Of a DNA stretch of 64,000 nucleotides, positions 42,527 through 54,900 are shown piece by piece. The stretch covers positions 219,940,652 to 220,004,651 of the forward strand of contig NC_084793.1 of NCBI RefSeq assembly GCF_963169125.1, read 5' to 3'. The DNA is from Humulus lupulus. Its lineage: Eukaryota > Streptophyta > Magnoliopsida > Rosales > Cannabaceae. The translations under genes and the position numbers were made by a program. Numbering within the stretch: the stretch's first letter is position 1; each line of letters begins with the position of its first letter. Under the pieces are notes generated by a model. The model saw nothing but the letters and a program-made list of their open reading frames with translations, made no database searches and was not told the origin of the DNA.

Positions 42527-45208
42527 ATCGTTGAGGTGCCATCTATAAGTACGATTGACTCACTATGGTGATGGAAATCTCTATAAACACCTTAGAAGTG
42601 CATCAAGGCTTGACACATCATCAACGACAAGAAAGCTTGAGCATCCTCAAGAAAGTCCAGAGCCCCGAGCGCATTCGATGTAAATAAATTGTACATATAT
42701 TATTTTGAACTGATATGTTTATTATATTTGTATGAAATGCCCAGGACTGAATTAAAAGTCTTCACTATGCAAGCATAATGTTATACCCAAAAAACTACAT
42801 GCATTAATCAAGGGTAAGGAATGACATATTCACAAATAAATATGGAAAAATTAGATGCCTAATTCATGAAGAGAAGGTGCTCGAGTAAAAGTACCAAGTT
42901 AAATGTTTCTCACAACACACCTCAGCAAGCACCATAGAAGCATTCAAACTTGAAAAAGATTCTCTAATCGAGCTACCCATGATTATGAACAAATATGGTG
43001 GTTAACTCTTAATGAAGTTCTTGAGGAGATAACAATAAGGAAGGAAATGGGGCGGATAATTGGCAGGGGCGCTCCCTTGGCCCCCATCCCCATTAATCAT
43101 TTTAATCCTCACCCACGCCCCCATCACTGCATATTTCCCGTCGGGAAATCCCCGTGAGTACCTATTTATTTAAATATAAATAAACAAAAGTAGATTACCT
43201 AAAATTAATATATATTACACTATATTAATCACTCAAAGTATTAAATATGTCTAAAATAAAATTAAAAATCTTTAAAATGTTACTAATATGCTACAAAATC
43301 ACATAAAGAAATATGTAGAATAAATAAAAAAATATTATAAAAAAAATCAAACGGGGCCTCGTTAGGGCGGGGAATGTTATCCCCGTCCCCGCCCCATTTA
43401 ACATTCAGGGTTTGAAAATGGTGCACGTCCCAGCCCCGTTCCCTATTTAGGCAGGGGATCCTCGCCCCATTAGGGGTAGGTCCCCGCAGGGCCGCACCCC
43501 CGTGGGGAAAATTTACATCCCTAGATAGCAATGTGAGCTCGACCAACATGAACCAAAATCCAGTTCTTGATTAATCATTATTTATTAGTCCATTTAATAT
43601 TGATTTCTCAAATCCTATTTTAATAGAAAATATTTATATAAATATATTTAATTATAAAAAATTTAGTTACCCCCATTTGAATATTTAATAACTCTAAAAC
43701 ATAGAGTTATTTAAAACATTTTTAGGCTAACAAAATGAAGTAAATGGAATGATGTGTTCTTTGTGTCTATTTGTGTTTAATTTCATTTATTTGTGTGTGC
43801 GTGCACGTATGTGTGCGTATATTAGTTCTTGTTGACTTTTGTGTTTATTGTTGCTTAAAGAGGATTAAAATGATTCAAAAATTGATGTTCTTTTTCCGTG
43901 TTGAGCTAGAAAAATGTTTCTTTTCTAGTTTTAGATAATATTATTTTGAATTCAGTATATTTTGATAATGTGACAAGGCATATTTTCTCGGATAATTTTT
44001 GTAAATAAAATTTGAAAAACATCCTTATGTGTCAAGAAAATTTAATATATTTATAAAATACAAAATCTAATGAAATCCTCTTAATGTTTTATATATATAT
44101 TCTTAATGATACTATTAAATTAAGATCAATAATCTATATTTATAGGTGTTAATTAATATTTTAAAAAATAAGTTTTATTTTTTTTAAATTTTTATAAGGG
44201 TTACATGATGAAAAACGTATATTTATTATGAAAATATAATATTGTAAACATTTTATTTTTCAAATGCATGTCAATTTCTAAATATAGATAGTGTTTCTCA
44301 TTGGTTGAAAATACTATTAATTATGGCAAAAAAAAACTAAATTCGAAATTAACGTAGAAAAAAATATTTACTTATTGGAGATTTGCTATACTAAGTTAGT
44401 ATGTTACCACATCATCATAATTGTTAGTACCTAAGTAGAAACTATTTCTTCCATAAATAAATATATATATATATATATTTGTAAATAATTTTGTATAACT
44501 ATCACATAATCTTATCTCATGGTGTATACCCGTAATATGTAAAAATGAGATGCAAACAACTGCATGAAAATCACTACTAGCAAGAAACAAAAATAAGCTC
44601 CGTTGTAAACTCACTTCAGCTAAACCATATATGGAGGGGAAAAAAATATTGACATATTGTACATTACTTACAAACATTCACCATTTCTCGTGAATCATTT
44701 CAAGTATAACCAACTCCAAAAATGTCAATCAAAGAATAGGGATTTGTTTTTTTTTTTTTTTTCTTTTCAAAAAGGTAGAGAACAGAATCATCATTTCACA
44801 AAACTTTGGTAGGAACCGACTATTTAACCTAAACTACATACCTTACTTCTTTGATTCTGGCTGTTTGATGAAGCATAAAAATAATAAAAGGCTCGAAATT
44901 GTTATCCATTTCAGGATGTCCCAAAACTTGCATGTCATGCAGCTATTTCTGTATATATGTTTTTTCCTTCTCATCCCCCCCCTCCACTTTATCTGAACCA
45001 CCTTTCCCACCCTGATCTCCTCTAAGCCACACCAACTCTCCTGCCTCCGGCCACATTTTCCCATAAAGTTGAAGTAAAATCTTCGTACAGTTTCTTCACA
45101 TGAGATTAAAAAAAGAAAGATCCAAAAAAACATCAGTACTTTTTAACAATCGCCTTCATCTTGTCCTCACTTTACATTATCAAAATCATCAAAATGTTGT
45201 CATGAAAT
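42527..45208. other. Intergenic DNA downstream of the spatacsin gene
   Basis: No gene. It includes a GC-rich dispersed repeat (43047-43525), a TA microsatellite (44458-44478) and a T16 run (44747-44762). The last few hundred bases before 45208 are expected to be the 3' UTR of the minus-strand spatacsin gene; no canonical polyadenylation signal was pinned down. Confidence 0.6.
43047..43525 (-). mobile_element. Dispersed repeat with GC-rich ends and AT-rich centre
   Basis: Both ends are packed with CCCCG/CGGGG words (43047-43155 and 43350-43505), while the middle (43160-43340) is almost pure A/T. On the minus strand the right end reads TAGGGATGTAAATTTTCCCC, a start I associate with non-autonomous repeats in plant genomes. 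The ends can pair with each other. No target duplication was found, so the class is uncertain. Confidence 0.5.
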
Positions 45209-45952
45209 TCACATCAATGGCAGGTAAGCCCCACCGTGCCCTCTTTTCAGCACAAGAGGTCCAGCATTTTCAGGGACCTTATCCAATAACTTGTTGCATG
45301 TATTAATCACATCACTGAACCCAGTTGCCATCTGAGCAAGACTATGCCGCAACTTCAAATCCCTAGTCCTCCTTAGCAAGCATCTGAATGATCTCCCCAA
45401 GTATTTAGCCCAGTCTCCTGGCACTCCCCCAGTAAGCCAAACTGAAAACTGGGACTGGTCACCTCGGGCAGCTAACTCGGCTCTATAAAACTTCGCCAGA
45501 TCAGTTAGCATTGCAGACTGGAGTGGTAGAACAGCCACAAACTCAGCCACAAACTCAAGTAGTTCTGGTTTAAACATCTGATTCCAAAGTACCAAAGCCC
45601 ACTCACTTGGCTGGTTAAGCCCATAAGCTTCAGCAACTATTAGTGCCTCTTGAAAACGGGATTGCTCAACTAAGACTCTCCTGGCATTGGTCTCTGACAG
45701 GTAAAGCCATTGAATGTCAGGCATCCGGATTTGGAGTGACAGTAGAGAAGCCTGAGCACAAGCTCTACGTGCTTTGTTGCCAGCATCAAGGGAAGAGTGA
45801 ACTTCAGCAGCTTCAATGAAATAGCGCATAGCATCTAATAGGTCTTCATTCTGGTCATTGTCTTTACGACCAAACCACTGGGCAGAAGACTGATCTGCTC
45901 GAGACTCTAAAAGAGCAGCTGTTTCATGTTTCATGTCAAAATGGTTGTAGAC
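45209..45952 (-). CDS. Spatacsin homologue terminal exon
   Basis: Acceptor TTTGCAG|GTCTACAAC; 247 codons then TGA. Reads VYNHFDMKHETAALLESRAD .. SLQIRMPDIQWLYLSETNAR .. YRAELAARGDQSQFSVWLTG .. LDKVPENAGPLVLKRGHGG. This is the most conserved part of the family. Confidence 0.92.
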   Translation of the reverse strand, partial: VYNHFDMKHETAALLESRADQSSAQWFGRKDNDQNEDLLDAMRYFIEAAEVHSSLDAGNKARRACAQASLLSLQIRMPDIQWLYLSETNARRVLVEQSRFQEALIVAEAYGLNQPSEWALVLWNQMFKPELLEFVAEFVAVLPLQSAMLTDLAKFYRAELAARGDQSQFSVWLTGGVPGDWAKYLGRSFRCLLRRTRDLKLRHSLAQMATGFSDVINTCNKLLDKVPENAGPLVLKRGHGGAYLPLM

Positions 45953-48900
45953 CTGCAAAGAAAGAACATGTACTTAAAATAAGAAAATATGTAATAAATT
46001 GATCAGCTTTTATGAAAAATGCATATAACAAAAATAGTTGTTTTCCTCTTGGTAAAAACAAGTGATACTAGAGAAAGAATTGCAGAAAAATAATTTTTTT
46101 TAAAAGAGTTCATAAACTAATTAATTCCTTTGTATAACCTGGATAAGATAATTAAGATTAGAATATATAATACTACTAATCCGCTTCTAAGTTAGTCAAT
46201 GGTTATTTATTGGAAATTCTCTTGAAAAACACAGAAGAAGAAGTTGTTCATTGTTGTAGACAAGAACCATGATTGAAAAACAAACCATCGCAAATGCGTC
46301 AACGTCATTAGGATTAAAATGCTTCAGTGCTGTAAGAACAGCCATGCGAAACCCCCTGACAGCGCTAGTGTTTGTGTCCGTGGCAGCAGAATACTTTTGA
46401 AGAAGAAGATCCAGCTGACCATTTTCTATAAGAATGCCAAGTATAAAATTCAGGGCATGGAAGTTTCCCACCCCTGTTATGAGGCGAGCCAGACATGAAA
46501 AATCACCCTCCGAGACATAAGCATCCACCCTGGTTGCTGCAAGGGCTACAAGAACATCAACTCCATCAAGGCAAGCTGATGATTTGTAGAAGTGGTGGGA
46601 CAAAATGAGAAGCTCAACCTGCAAATATCATAATCTAGGGGTCAAAGAACTTTTAGCTCACAAGTCACCATTATTGACAATTCTCAGCTTATTTTTCATT
46701 TTTTTTTCTCTTCCCCTATTAAATAGTTCTTTTTCCCTAATTTCCTAAGTGTCTTTTGTGATCCAGTTGTGAGACATGAACTGAAAAATAAGAACAAATC
46801 ACGAATAGAAGAAAATGACAGTTCACAATAAAGCCTAGACTAGACAAATATAAACATACAGTATACTGTAATGGTAATATGATGAAGACCCAAACAGATA
46901 CAACACAAAACAGTAGAGAAATAGAGAAGCAAAGAAGTTTGTAATATAGAAATGAGGAAATTAGAAAGAAAATCACAGGTTCTATGAGGGACCTGGAAAT
47001 CTCTGAAGAGCTCAAAACACTCCCTCACATTTTCTTCCTCCCTCTTATCAGCCCCTTGTCTACATATATCCTTATAGACCCCCCAATCCCTATGCTAACA
47101 AACTCTCCCATCCCCATAGAGTGCCAAATGCCCATACTAACCCACCTAACAAACTCCAATTGATAGTTCTAGCCTACATGATCTGGATAGGGACCAAACA
47201 TAAATAATGTACTCAACTCTGTCCAACATTGTCTTTACTCTGATAGGATAGCCCTATCTTGAGCCACCAAAACAGCAAGAAAAATGACAGGAAAATGGAA
47301 AACAGAACACAAAGCAATGTAGAAAATACTGTTGTATTGATACCCAGGTATTCGAGAGCCTGGTCTCTCCCAAAAGTGGTTACAATTACCAATTCCAGCC
47401 TACCCAATGATCTCCTTTCTACCCTTTTTATATTATGGTCCATACGGGACTCCCCTGTACCCCATTCCCACACAAGTATTCCTCACATAACTACCTCTAC
47501 TTGGTTCTAACCTCTTGGTCAGCACTTACCCCCGAGCCCTTACATCCCTTACCCTTCCTAGTGTATACAAAAGTGATAGGAGGTCTATCATACTCCTACT
47601 ATTATGGGCCTCATCTGTTTAAAATATAGGTTGTTTATAGTTGTAAATATGTGCGCTATAGGAAAAATATTTTCTTTTTGTCCTCTAGCATAAAGTAAAT
47701 ATTAAGTTGTAATCTTCTCTTCAGTTTGGCAATCAGACAGCTTTTACCAAAGTCTTCATCATCAATTATTAAATGCTTCAACATAACTGGTAAACAAGAT
47801 TACTGATATGAACTTATCAATGTCATTTTATACCTCACATGCATGCGGTATCTCTTGTCCAGTAATTACCATACGCATCAATGCATGGCCAATTTCAGGT
47901 TCAGACGGGCAAAGCTCTGCCCACTTCAAGAAATCTGAAAACCTCCATAATAATGGAGCAGGTCCTTCCTCCTTTTGAGAATCCATATATCCCCCACGAT
48001 GAGCAGCCAGTAAGCCCTACAAAAAAGCATACACCAAAAAAAGCAGATTTAAATATACTTCCAAGTTTCAGATTTTGAGAAACCAGAGAAATTTTAAATT
48101 TTAACAGAGTACTGAAAAGTAAAATCCAGATGAACAGAAGAATCACATTCATTACTGATTACTAATAATTGGTAATCTAAAATGTGGGTCTAATCTGGTT
48201 GTATACAAAACAAACAAAACCCAAACTGCGATAAGATAACACTTGCAAAGTCTGTAGACATAAAAATAACTAAATAAACAAAAATATATATATATGAAAG
48301 AAACCTTTAGAAAAGACTCTGCAAGAATTTGAGCAATATTAGCTGCTGGCATAGGATGGGTTTTCACAAGAAGATTTGCTTCCTCAAATGATTCTTGGGC
48401 TTTAAGTGAAAGAAGCTGTAGTAATTCAATTGGCTGTTTATCAAAAGCTTCAGAGAAGGCAAGACCCAGGACATTTGCAGCTTTCACAACTGCTATTATT
48501 CTTTTGCACAGGCCACGGCCTCTACCTTCAATGAAGATGGTTGCTAAGCTCTCTAAAACCTAGACATGCACATAAGAAAGTACAATATGAGGATATCAAG
48601 TAACAAAATAAGTACAGAAAATGGTAAAAGAGTAAGAAGGAATGTACTATCAGTATCATCAGTCGTAAACAAAGGCACAACCTAATACTTAATCCTACTT
48701 CATACATATAAGAAAACTAGATATAGAGAAATGGACAATAACCTGCACCGGTTCAATCTGATGCTGATCAGTCAGTATGTTATACGAATGCATAACTAAA
48801 CGTATTTCCTCATCCAGCATTGATATGGATACTAGTTCACTCGGAGTTGAAAGAGCAGCAAGCTTCAAAGCAGCATCCACAAGTATGAATTCAGAAGGAA

Positions 48901-51900
48901 CTTGTGCTGGAGATAGTTTATGTTGGAGTTGCTTGGCAGCTGATATTTGTCCAAATTCTAACAATGAAAGAACAGCCCTCTCCAACTCAGCAGTTCCAAC
49001 TCTTTCCTCCCATCTAGAAAAAGACATACCCGTTCTGACATTATCATCCTGCAATGGCATTTCATTTTTACAGTAGAGAGAACAGGGAACTTCATCAGAT
49101 TCAACACTTCTGTCTATTGGGTCCACTAATTGTCGTCTAGATGTCACAAATCCTTTTGCCCTCCTTTTTGTCTTTGTAGTTCCACCTGCTGTAGTAAAAA
49201 AGCTAGCATCTGATGGGTTCTTGTAATTACCCTGGTAATTTTCCCTTATCTCATGTTTCTCTGTACTTCTACTCTTGCTTGTATTAATATGATTATCCAT
49301 TTTTATAATTATATTTGCTGTCCGGTCAATGATACTGGAGCAATTTTTATTAATTGGGTCACGAATGGAATTGGTCAAATTGAGTTCTCCTTCACTCTTC
49401 ACCTGTGCTTCGGATTCTACGGCCAAGAGCCAAACTTTAGTCTCAATTTCCCGCAGAAGATTCAATGGGTATACTCTGGCAAATGCATCACACAGGTCAG
49501 ATAATATTTTCTTTTAAAACCAGATGTCAAAGACAATTTAATTAGGTAGTAAACTTACGGGCTGCACAGGGTCATCATCCCACTTAACCATTGTAAAGAA
49601 AGCAATAACAATTCGTGAAGCTCTCTGGCTGGGAGATCCTTTTCCACAGCTTCTGCATGTTTAAGAAAAAATAACCCCGCCTGGAAAATTTAATGGCAAA
49701 TTATTTAGTATGAACACACTGTTAAACTAACTTCTTCTGGAAGGTTAATCTCAGAAGGTAGGTTGAGATTGGCTTTTTACATTTTACCGATTTCCCTTTG
49801 TGTATAGATCAGAAGAAAAGTATGTACAACATAGATTGTACAGGTTTATCAAGGGAATAGTTTGATTAGAAGCCAGAGAAAATGAAATTCTATACAAAAG
49901 GTCCAGAGGTGAAAATTAGTAGAAAATTTAGAGAACGCAATTGTTGGGGCTTAAACTCAAGAATATCTACTTTGACTTCTCATTGTCCTAAAATCTTAGC
50001 TCCAAGGAAGTACACTAAACATTGATTGTTACATTCTAACAGGACTCTACCCAAGTGCCAATTTAAAGTTAGCTTACTTGTAAAGCAGGGAAAGAATATC
50101 TTATGAACAGTGTCTGACAATGGCCCCATAAAGCAACTCTCTCTTCTGGAACATCCCAAAGAAACTCCTTCCATTCAGCTACCATAGATTCAGCCTATGA
50201 GACAGGTAATTCATCAAAACCTTAGATAATCTTTTTCACTAACAGGTCAGAAAGTTAAGACAATGTCAAATACAACAAGCAATTTAGTAGTACCTGAGTT
50301 TCAGTAACATGATGAACAACAGATTTCCAATGTCCACCGCTGGCCTCCAACTGCTTGGCCCAGTTACGTGCTTGGTCCCAGAGACCATTCTTTTCTAATG
50401 CTGTGAGAAGTGATGCATCATCTAAAGTTTCATTTCCAAGTTGTAAAAGCTCATCTTTGCGTAGTGAAGGCTCAGCTAAATTAATTTTCCAATAAAGTTG
50501 CCGGTAATGTGTAGCTGATGATCCTCCATCACCGAAGTCAGTTGCAGCAAGAAGTTTTAGCAAGCATCTTTTTTCATAAGGGGATGGACAAGTTAAAAGC
50601 ATAGCATCTGCAGCTTTAACAGCCATTGAGCTTATCCATGATATTCCAATCTGGCCTTCTCTTCCCATATTACTCTGCAAATGTGTTGGTTCTTCTTTAA
50701 TTCGGGCAGAAAAGGAACCCAAATGTGCTGATGCTTCAGATAGGCGCATTTGTGAAAATGCCTGAAGAAAAAAAACACATAAGACATTTCGAAATTCTGT
50801 ATAATTGAATTCAATCTATTACTTCCAAATCAACATAAAACCAAGCCGAACAATTTCAGAAGTTAATAACAAGTACTAAAAAGCACAAGCATTTATTCGG
50901 GAAACAGCACATTATAAAATATGGCTGCCAGGCATCAACAGTGGATAAAATATAATATAATAATTTGATCCTCTTTGAAGAAGGTTACTAAACACATAGG
51001 AACTATGAAACATAATTCTTTTACACTTATTTAAAGTAAATTCTTCACAAGAAAATACAATAAAGAACTAAAAAAAACAGAACAAGACAACAAAATAAAA
51101 TACAAAAAAAAGCCTGAAAGGTCAAAAAATACCTTGATAGGATTGTCCTGTCAAATTGTTAGAAAACAGCAAGAAAAATAGAGGAAATGAAAGAAATGAA
51201 GCCTGTATTGATATCCAGGAATTTGAGAGCCTGGTTCTCTCCCACTTGGTTACAACCCTACCAATTTCTTCACACCTACAATCCACTCACTCTCCCTTTT
51301 ATTACTCTCCCCACTGGACTACCGTGCACCTTAGTCACACTAGGACTCAACCCACATAACTACTTTCATAACTAACCCCAAATACCACTAACAATCAGCC
51401 ACTGCCCCCTCACCCTTAGCATTCCTATTCCTTCTAGCATACACATAAGTGAGAGGTGGTCTATCATACCACAACACAAAACACAAAATTTTGGAGTTCC
51501 CCACTTCTTGAAGTTCATATAGTATTCACAACTATACCACTTGTGAGTTTTTGAATATGTCTTATTTTATTATCTCCAATGAGGGCATATATATAGGGCC
51601 TAGAAGGAAAAAATAAATCTAAACAAATAAATATACACTCAACTAATTCTAGGAAAAACAAAATTATAATCCCCTATTTCTAGAAAGAAAAGATATACAT
51701 GATATTTGGTATTAACACCAAATTGATCCCTATATACAGCTGTGATCAAATTCCTGATTTAGGAAATAAATCCACACTCCCCCTCAAGTTGGATTGTGTA
51801 TATCAAACATACCAAGCTTGCACATTAATTCTTCAAAACTGGTTCTTAGGAGAGCTTTGGTGAGGATGTTTGCTGTTTGAAATCTTGTTGGAGTATAAAT

Positions 51901-54900
51901 GGTTTGAACAATGGCGTTCTCAATTTTCTCAGTGATGAACTGTCTATCTATCTCAATATGCTTAGTCCTATCGTGATGAACAGGATTTTTTGCAATATTA
52001 ATGCCAGCTTGACTGTCACAAAACATGTGTATAGACTCTTCTGTAAATACTCCCAGTTCCCCAAGTAATTTTTTCAGCCAAATCCCTTCACAAATGCCAA
52101 GAGTTAACTGTTTCTTACTCCTCCATGTTACTAGATTACCCCAAACATAAGAACAATAACCTGAAGTACTCCTTCTATCTGTTTCATCTCCTGCCCAGTC
52201 TGCGTCTATGTAGACTCTGATTTCTTTATTATCATTCTTCCTGGAGTCATCTTGAGGTATCTAAGAACTCTAGTAACAGCTTTCATGTGTTCCTCAGTTG
52301 GATTATTCATGTATTGACTCACCACACTAACAGAAAAACCAATATCAAGTCTAGTGTGAGATAAATAAATAAGGCGTCCAACTAGCCTTTGATATCTCCC
52401 CCTGTCCACAGGTGTCCTAAGCCAATTTTCTTGTTAGAATCCACTGGAGTTGAGGCCGGTTTACACCCAAGCATTCCTGTTTCATTGAGTAAGTCTAGAA
52501 CACACTTACGTTGAGAAACAAAAATGTCATGTCTTGATCGTGCAATTTCCATACCAAGAAAATTTCCGAGATACCCAAGATCTTTAATCTCAAATTCCTT
52601 TGATAAGAAACTTTTCAACCTTTGCAGTTCCTCCTTGTAATCGTCTGTTAGTATTATATCATCAACATAAACTATTAGGATAGCAATCCTTTTATCTGAT
52701 GAGAGTTTGACAAACAATGTGTAATCTGCTTGACATTGAGTATAGCCATTCTAAGTGATGGATTTAGTGAATTTTCCAAACCATGCCCTTGGAGATTGCT
52801 CAAGGCCATATTGAGATTTTTTGAGTCTACATATTTTGTCCTGGTTGGATGAATTCTCAAAGCCAGGTGGAATATCCATATAGACTTCTTCTTCAAGATC
52901 ACCATTCAAAAAAGCATTCTTAACATCTAGTTGGTGCAGAGGCCAGTCCCGATTTGCAGCAAGAGAGAATAGAACACGGATGGTGTTGAGTTTAGCCACA
53001 GGTGCAAAGGTCTCTTGATAATCTATTCCATGACTGAGTGAAACTCTTAGCAATCAGGCGAGCTTTAAACCTCTCAATGCTACCATCTGCTTTATGTTTA
53101 ATGGTGAAAACCCATTTGCATCCCACGGGCCTCTTTCCATTTGGTAATTTTGTAATTTCCCAAGTATCATTCTTTACCAAAGCGTTGATCTCATCTAGTA
53201 AAGACTTTTCCCAACTAGGATCGATCAGTGCCTCTTGGATTGTATAAGGAATCTAAACACTATCAAGAACAGAGACAAATGCCTGATAGGATGGAGATAA
53301 GATATTATAGGACACAAAGTTGCCAATGAGATGTTTAGTACAAGCACGAACTCCCTTTCTCAAAGCAATAGGCAGATCATCATTTATATGAGTAACATTA
53401 TCATGACTAGGCAAACCTGAATGTATTTCTGGAGGATGTAGTTCCAGTTCCGATTCATGGTGGTCCTCGAGATGTGTTCGGTCTTCTAATTCATTCTTAG
53501 AATTTTTTCTTCTTTGGTAGATACGCAGCTCTTTAGGTTCTGGTTGAGAATCAACAGTCATTGGTGGCCCAGATGAATTTCTAGATTGGTTTTCTATGAC
53601 TTGGGAAGGACTAGATGGATCTTGATTTTCTATGACTTGGGAAGGAGATGGATCCATTGGCTGTGGTTTGGAAGATTGAACAGAAGGTGGGGTACAAGTC
53701 TGAGTACCTGGAATAATGTCAGTATGAGTACCTGGAATAATATCCCAAAGATGAGATTCACTAACATTCTCCCTCTGAATCTCAGACTTGTAATAAGCAT
53801 GGTTTTCGAAAAAGGTGACATCTATAGAGTTATAAGTTTTTTTAGTAGTAGGAGAATAACATTTGTAACCCTTCTGATGAGATGAATAACCAATGAGGAT
53901 GCATTTGATAGATTTAGGATCTAACTTACTGCGATGTTGCGAATAGAGATGGACAAAAACAGTGCAACCAAAAATCTTAGGATCAACCAAGCTAATGAAC
54001 CTTGTATGAGGGAATAGTTGCAAGAGAGTTTGACACGGAGTTTTAAATTTGAGAACTTTAGATGGCATCCGATTGATGAGATAGGCAACAGTAAGAATTG
54101 CGTCAACCCAGGTTTTCGGCAATGGCCACACCAAGGACGTCCCTTATTCTGACGATTATCAGGATTTGCACCACGAGACTGTCCTCGAGCAGCAAGGGCA
54201 GATGATTCTTGATCTGAAAGTAGAGTTGGAGAGCCCATCATAACCTTTTTCCTTATTTCTTCAAGACGAACTTCAAAGAATGCCTCTTTGACCTTAGGAA
54301 AGGGCTTGGTGCTCATGATTCGAATTCGGACTGCATTGAGATTTTTGTTAAGGCCATGAAGAAATTTGAAAGTACTTTTTTTCTCCACAATGGTACAGTA
54401 GAGGGTAGTATCATCAGTACACTTCCACGCACATTCTTCAAATAGATCTAGCTGCTGCCAATAGCGTGTGAGAGTGTTGAAGTACTGAGTGACAGAGGTA
54501 TCATCTTAGCGGAGATCATACAAGGCAGCTTCGATGACAAAGAGTTCTGAGGAATTTTCAGAACTTGAATAAGACTCTTTGACAACACCCCATAATTCCT
54601 TTACCGTGGCATATAAGAGAAAATTTTCTCCTATATCATTATTCATAGAGCTTATCAGCCATGATTTAATCATATGATTGTCATATTTCCAAGTTTTGAA
54701 CGTAGGATCATCTTGCTTTGGAGCAGAAATTTCCCCAGTGAGATATTCCTCCTTGCCTTTTCCACCAATATATATCAGCACAAATTGGGACCATTGGAGA
54801 CAGTTGTGTCCATTGAATTTGTGGTTGGTAACCAGAGAGACAGATTCATTGCTGTGAGAGAGAGCTGGAGTAAAGAGGGACTAATCTAATGAGGATGTCT

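Noticed and set aside
53586..53885. 99-codon plus-strand ORF
   Set aside because: Opposite the copia integrase linker, whose internal duplications create a repetitive shadow frame.
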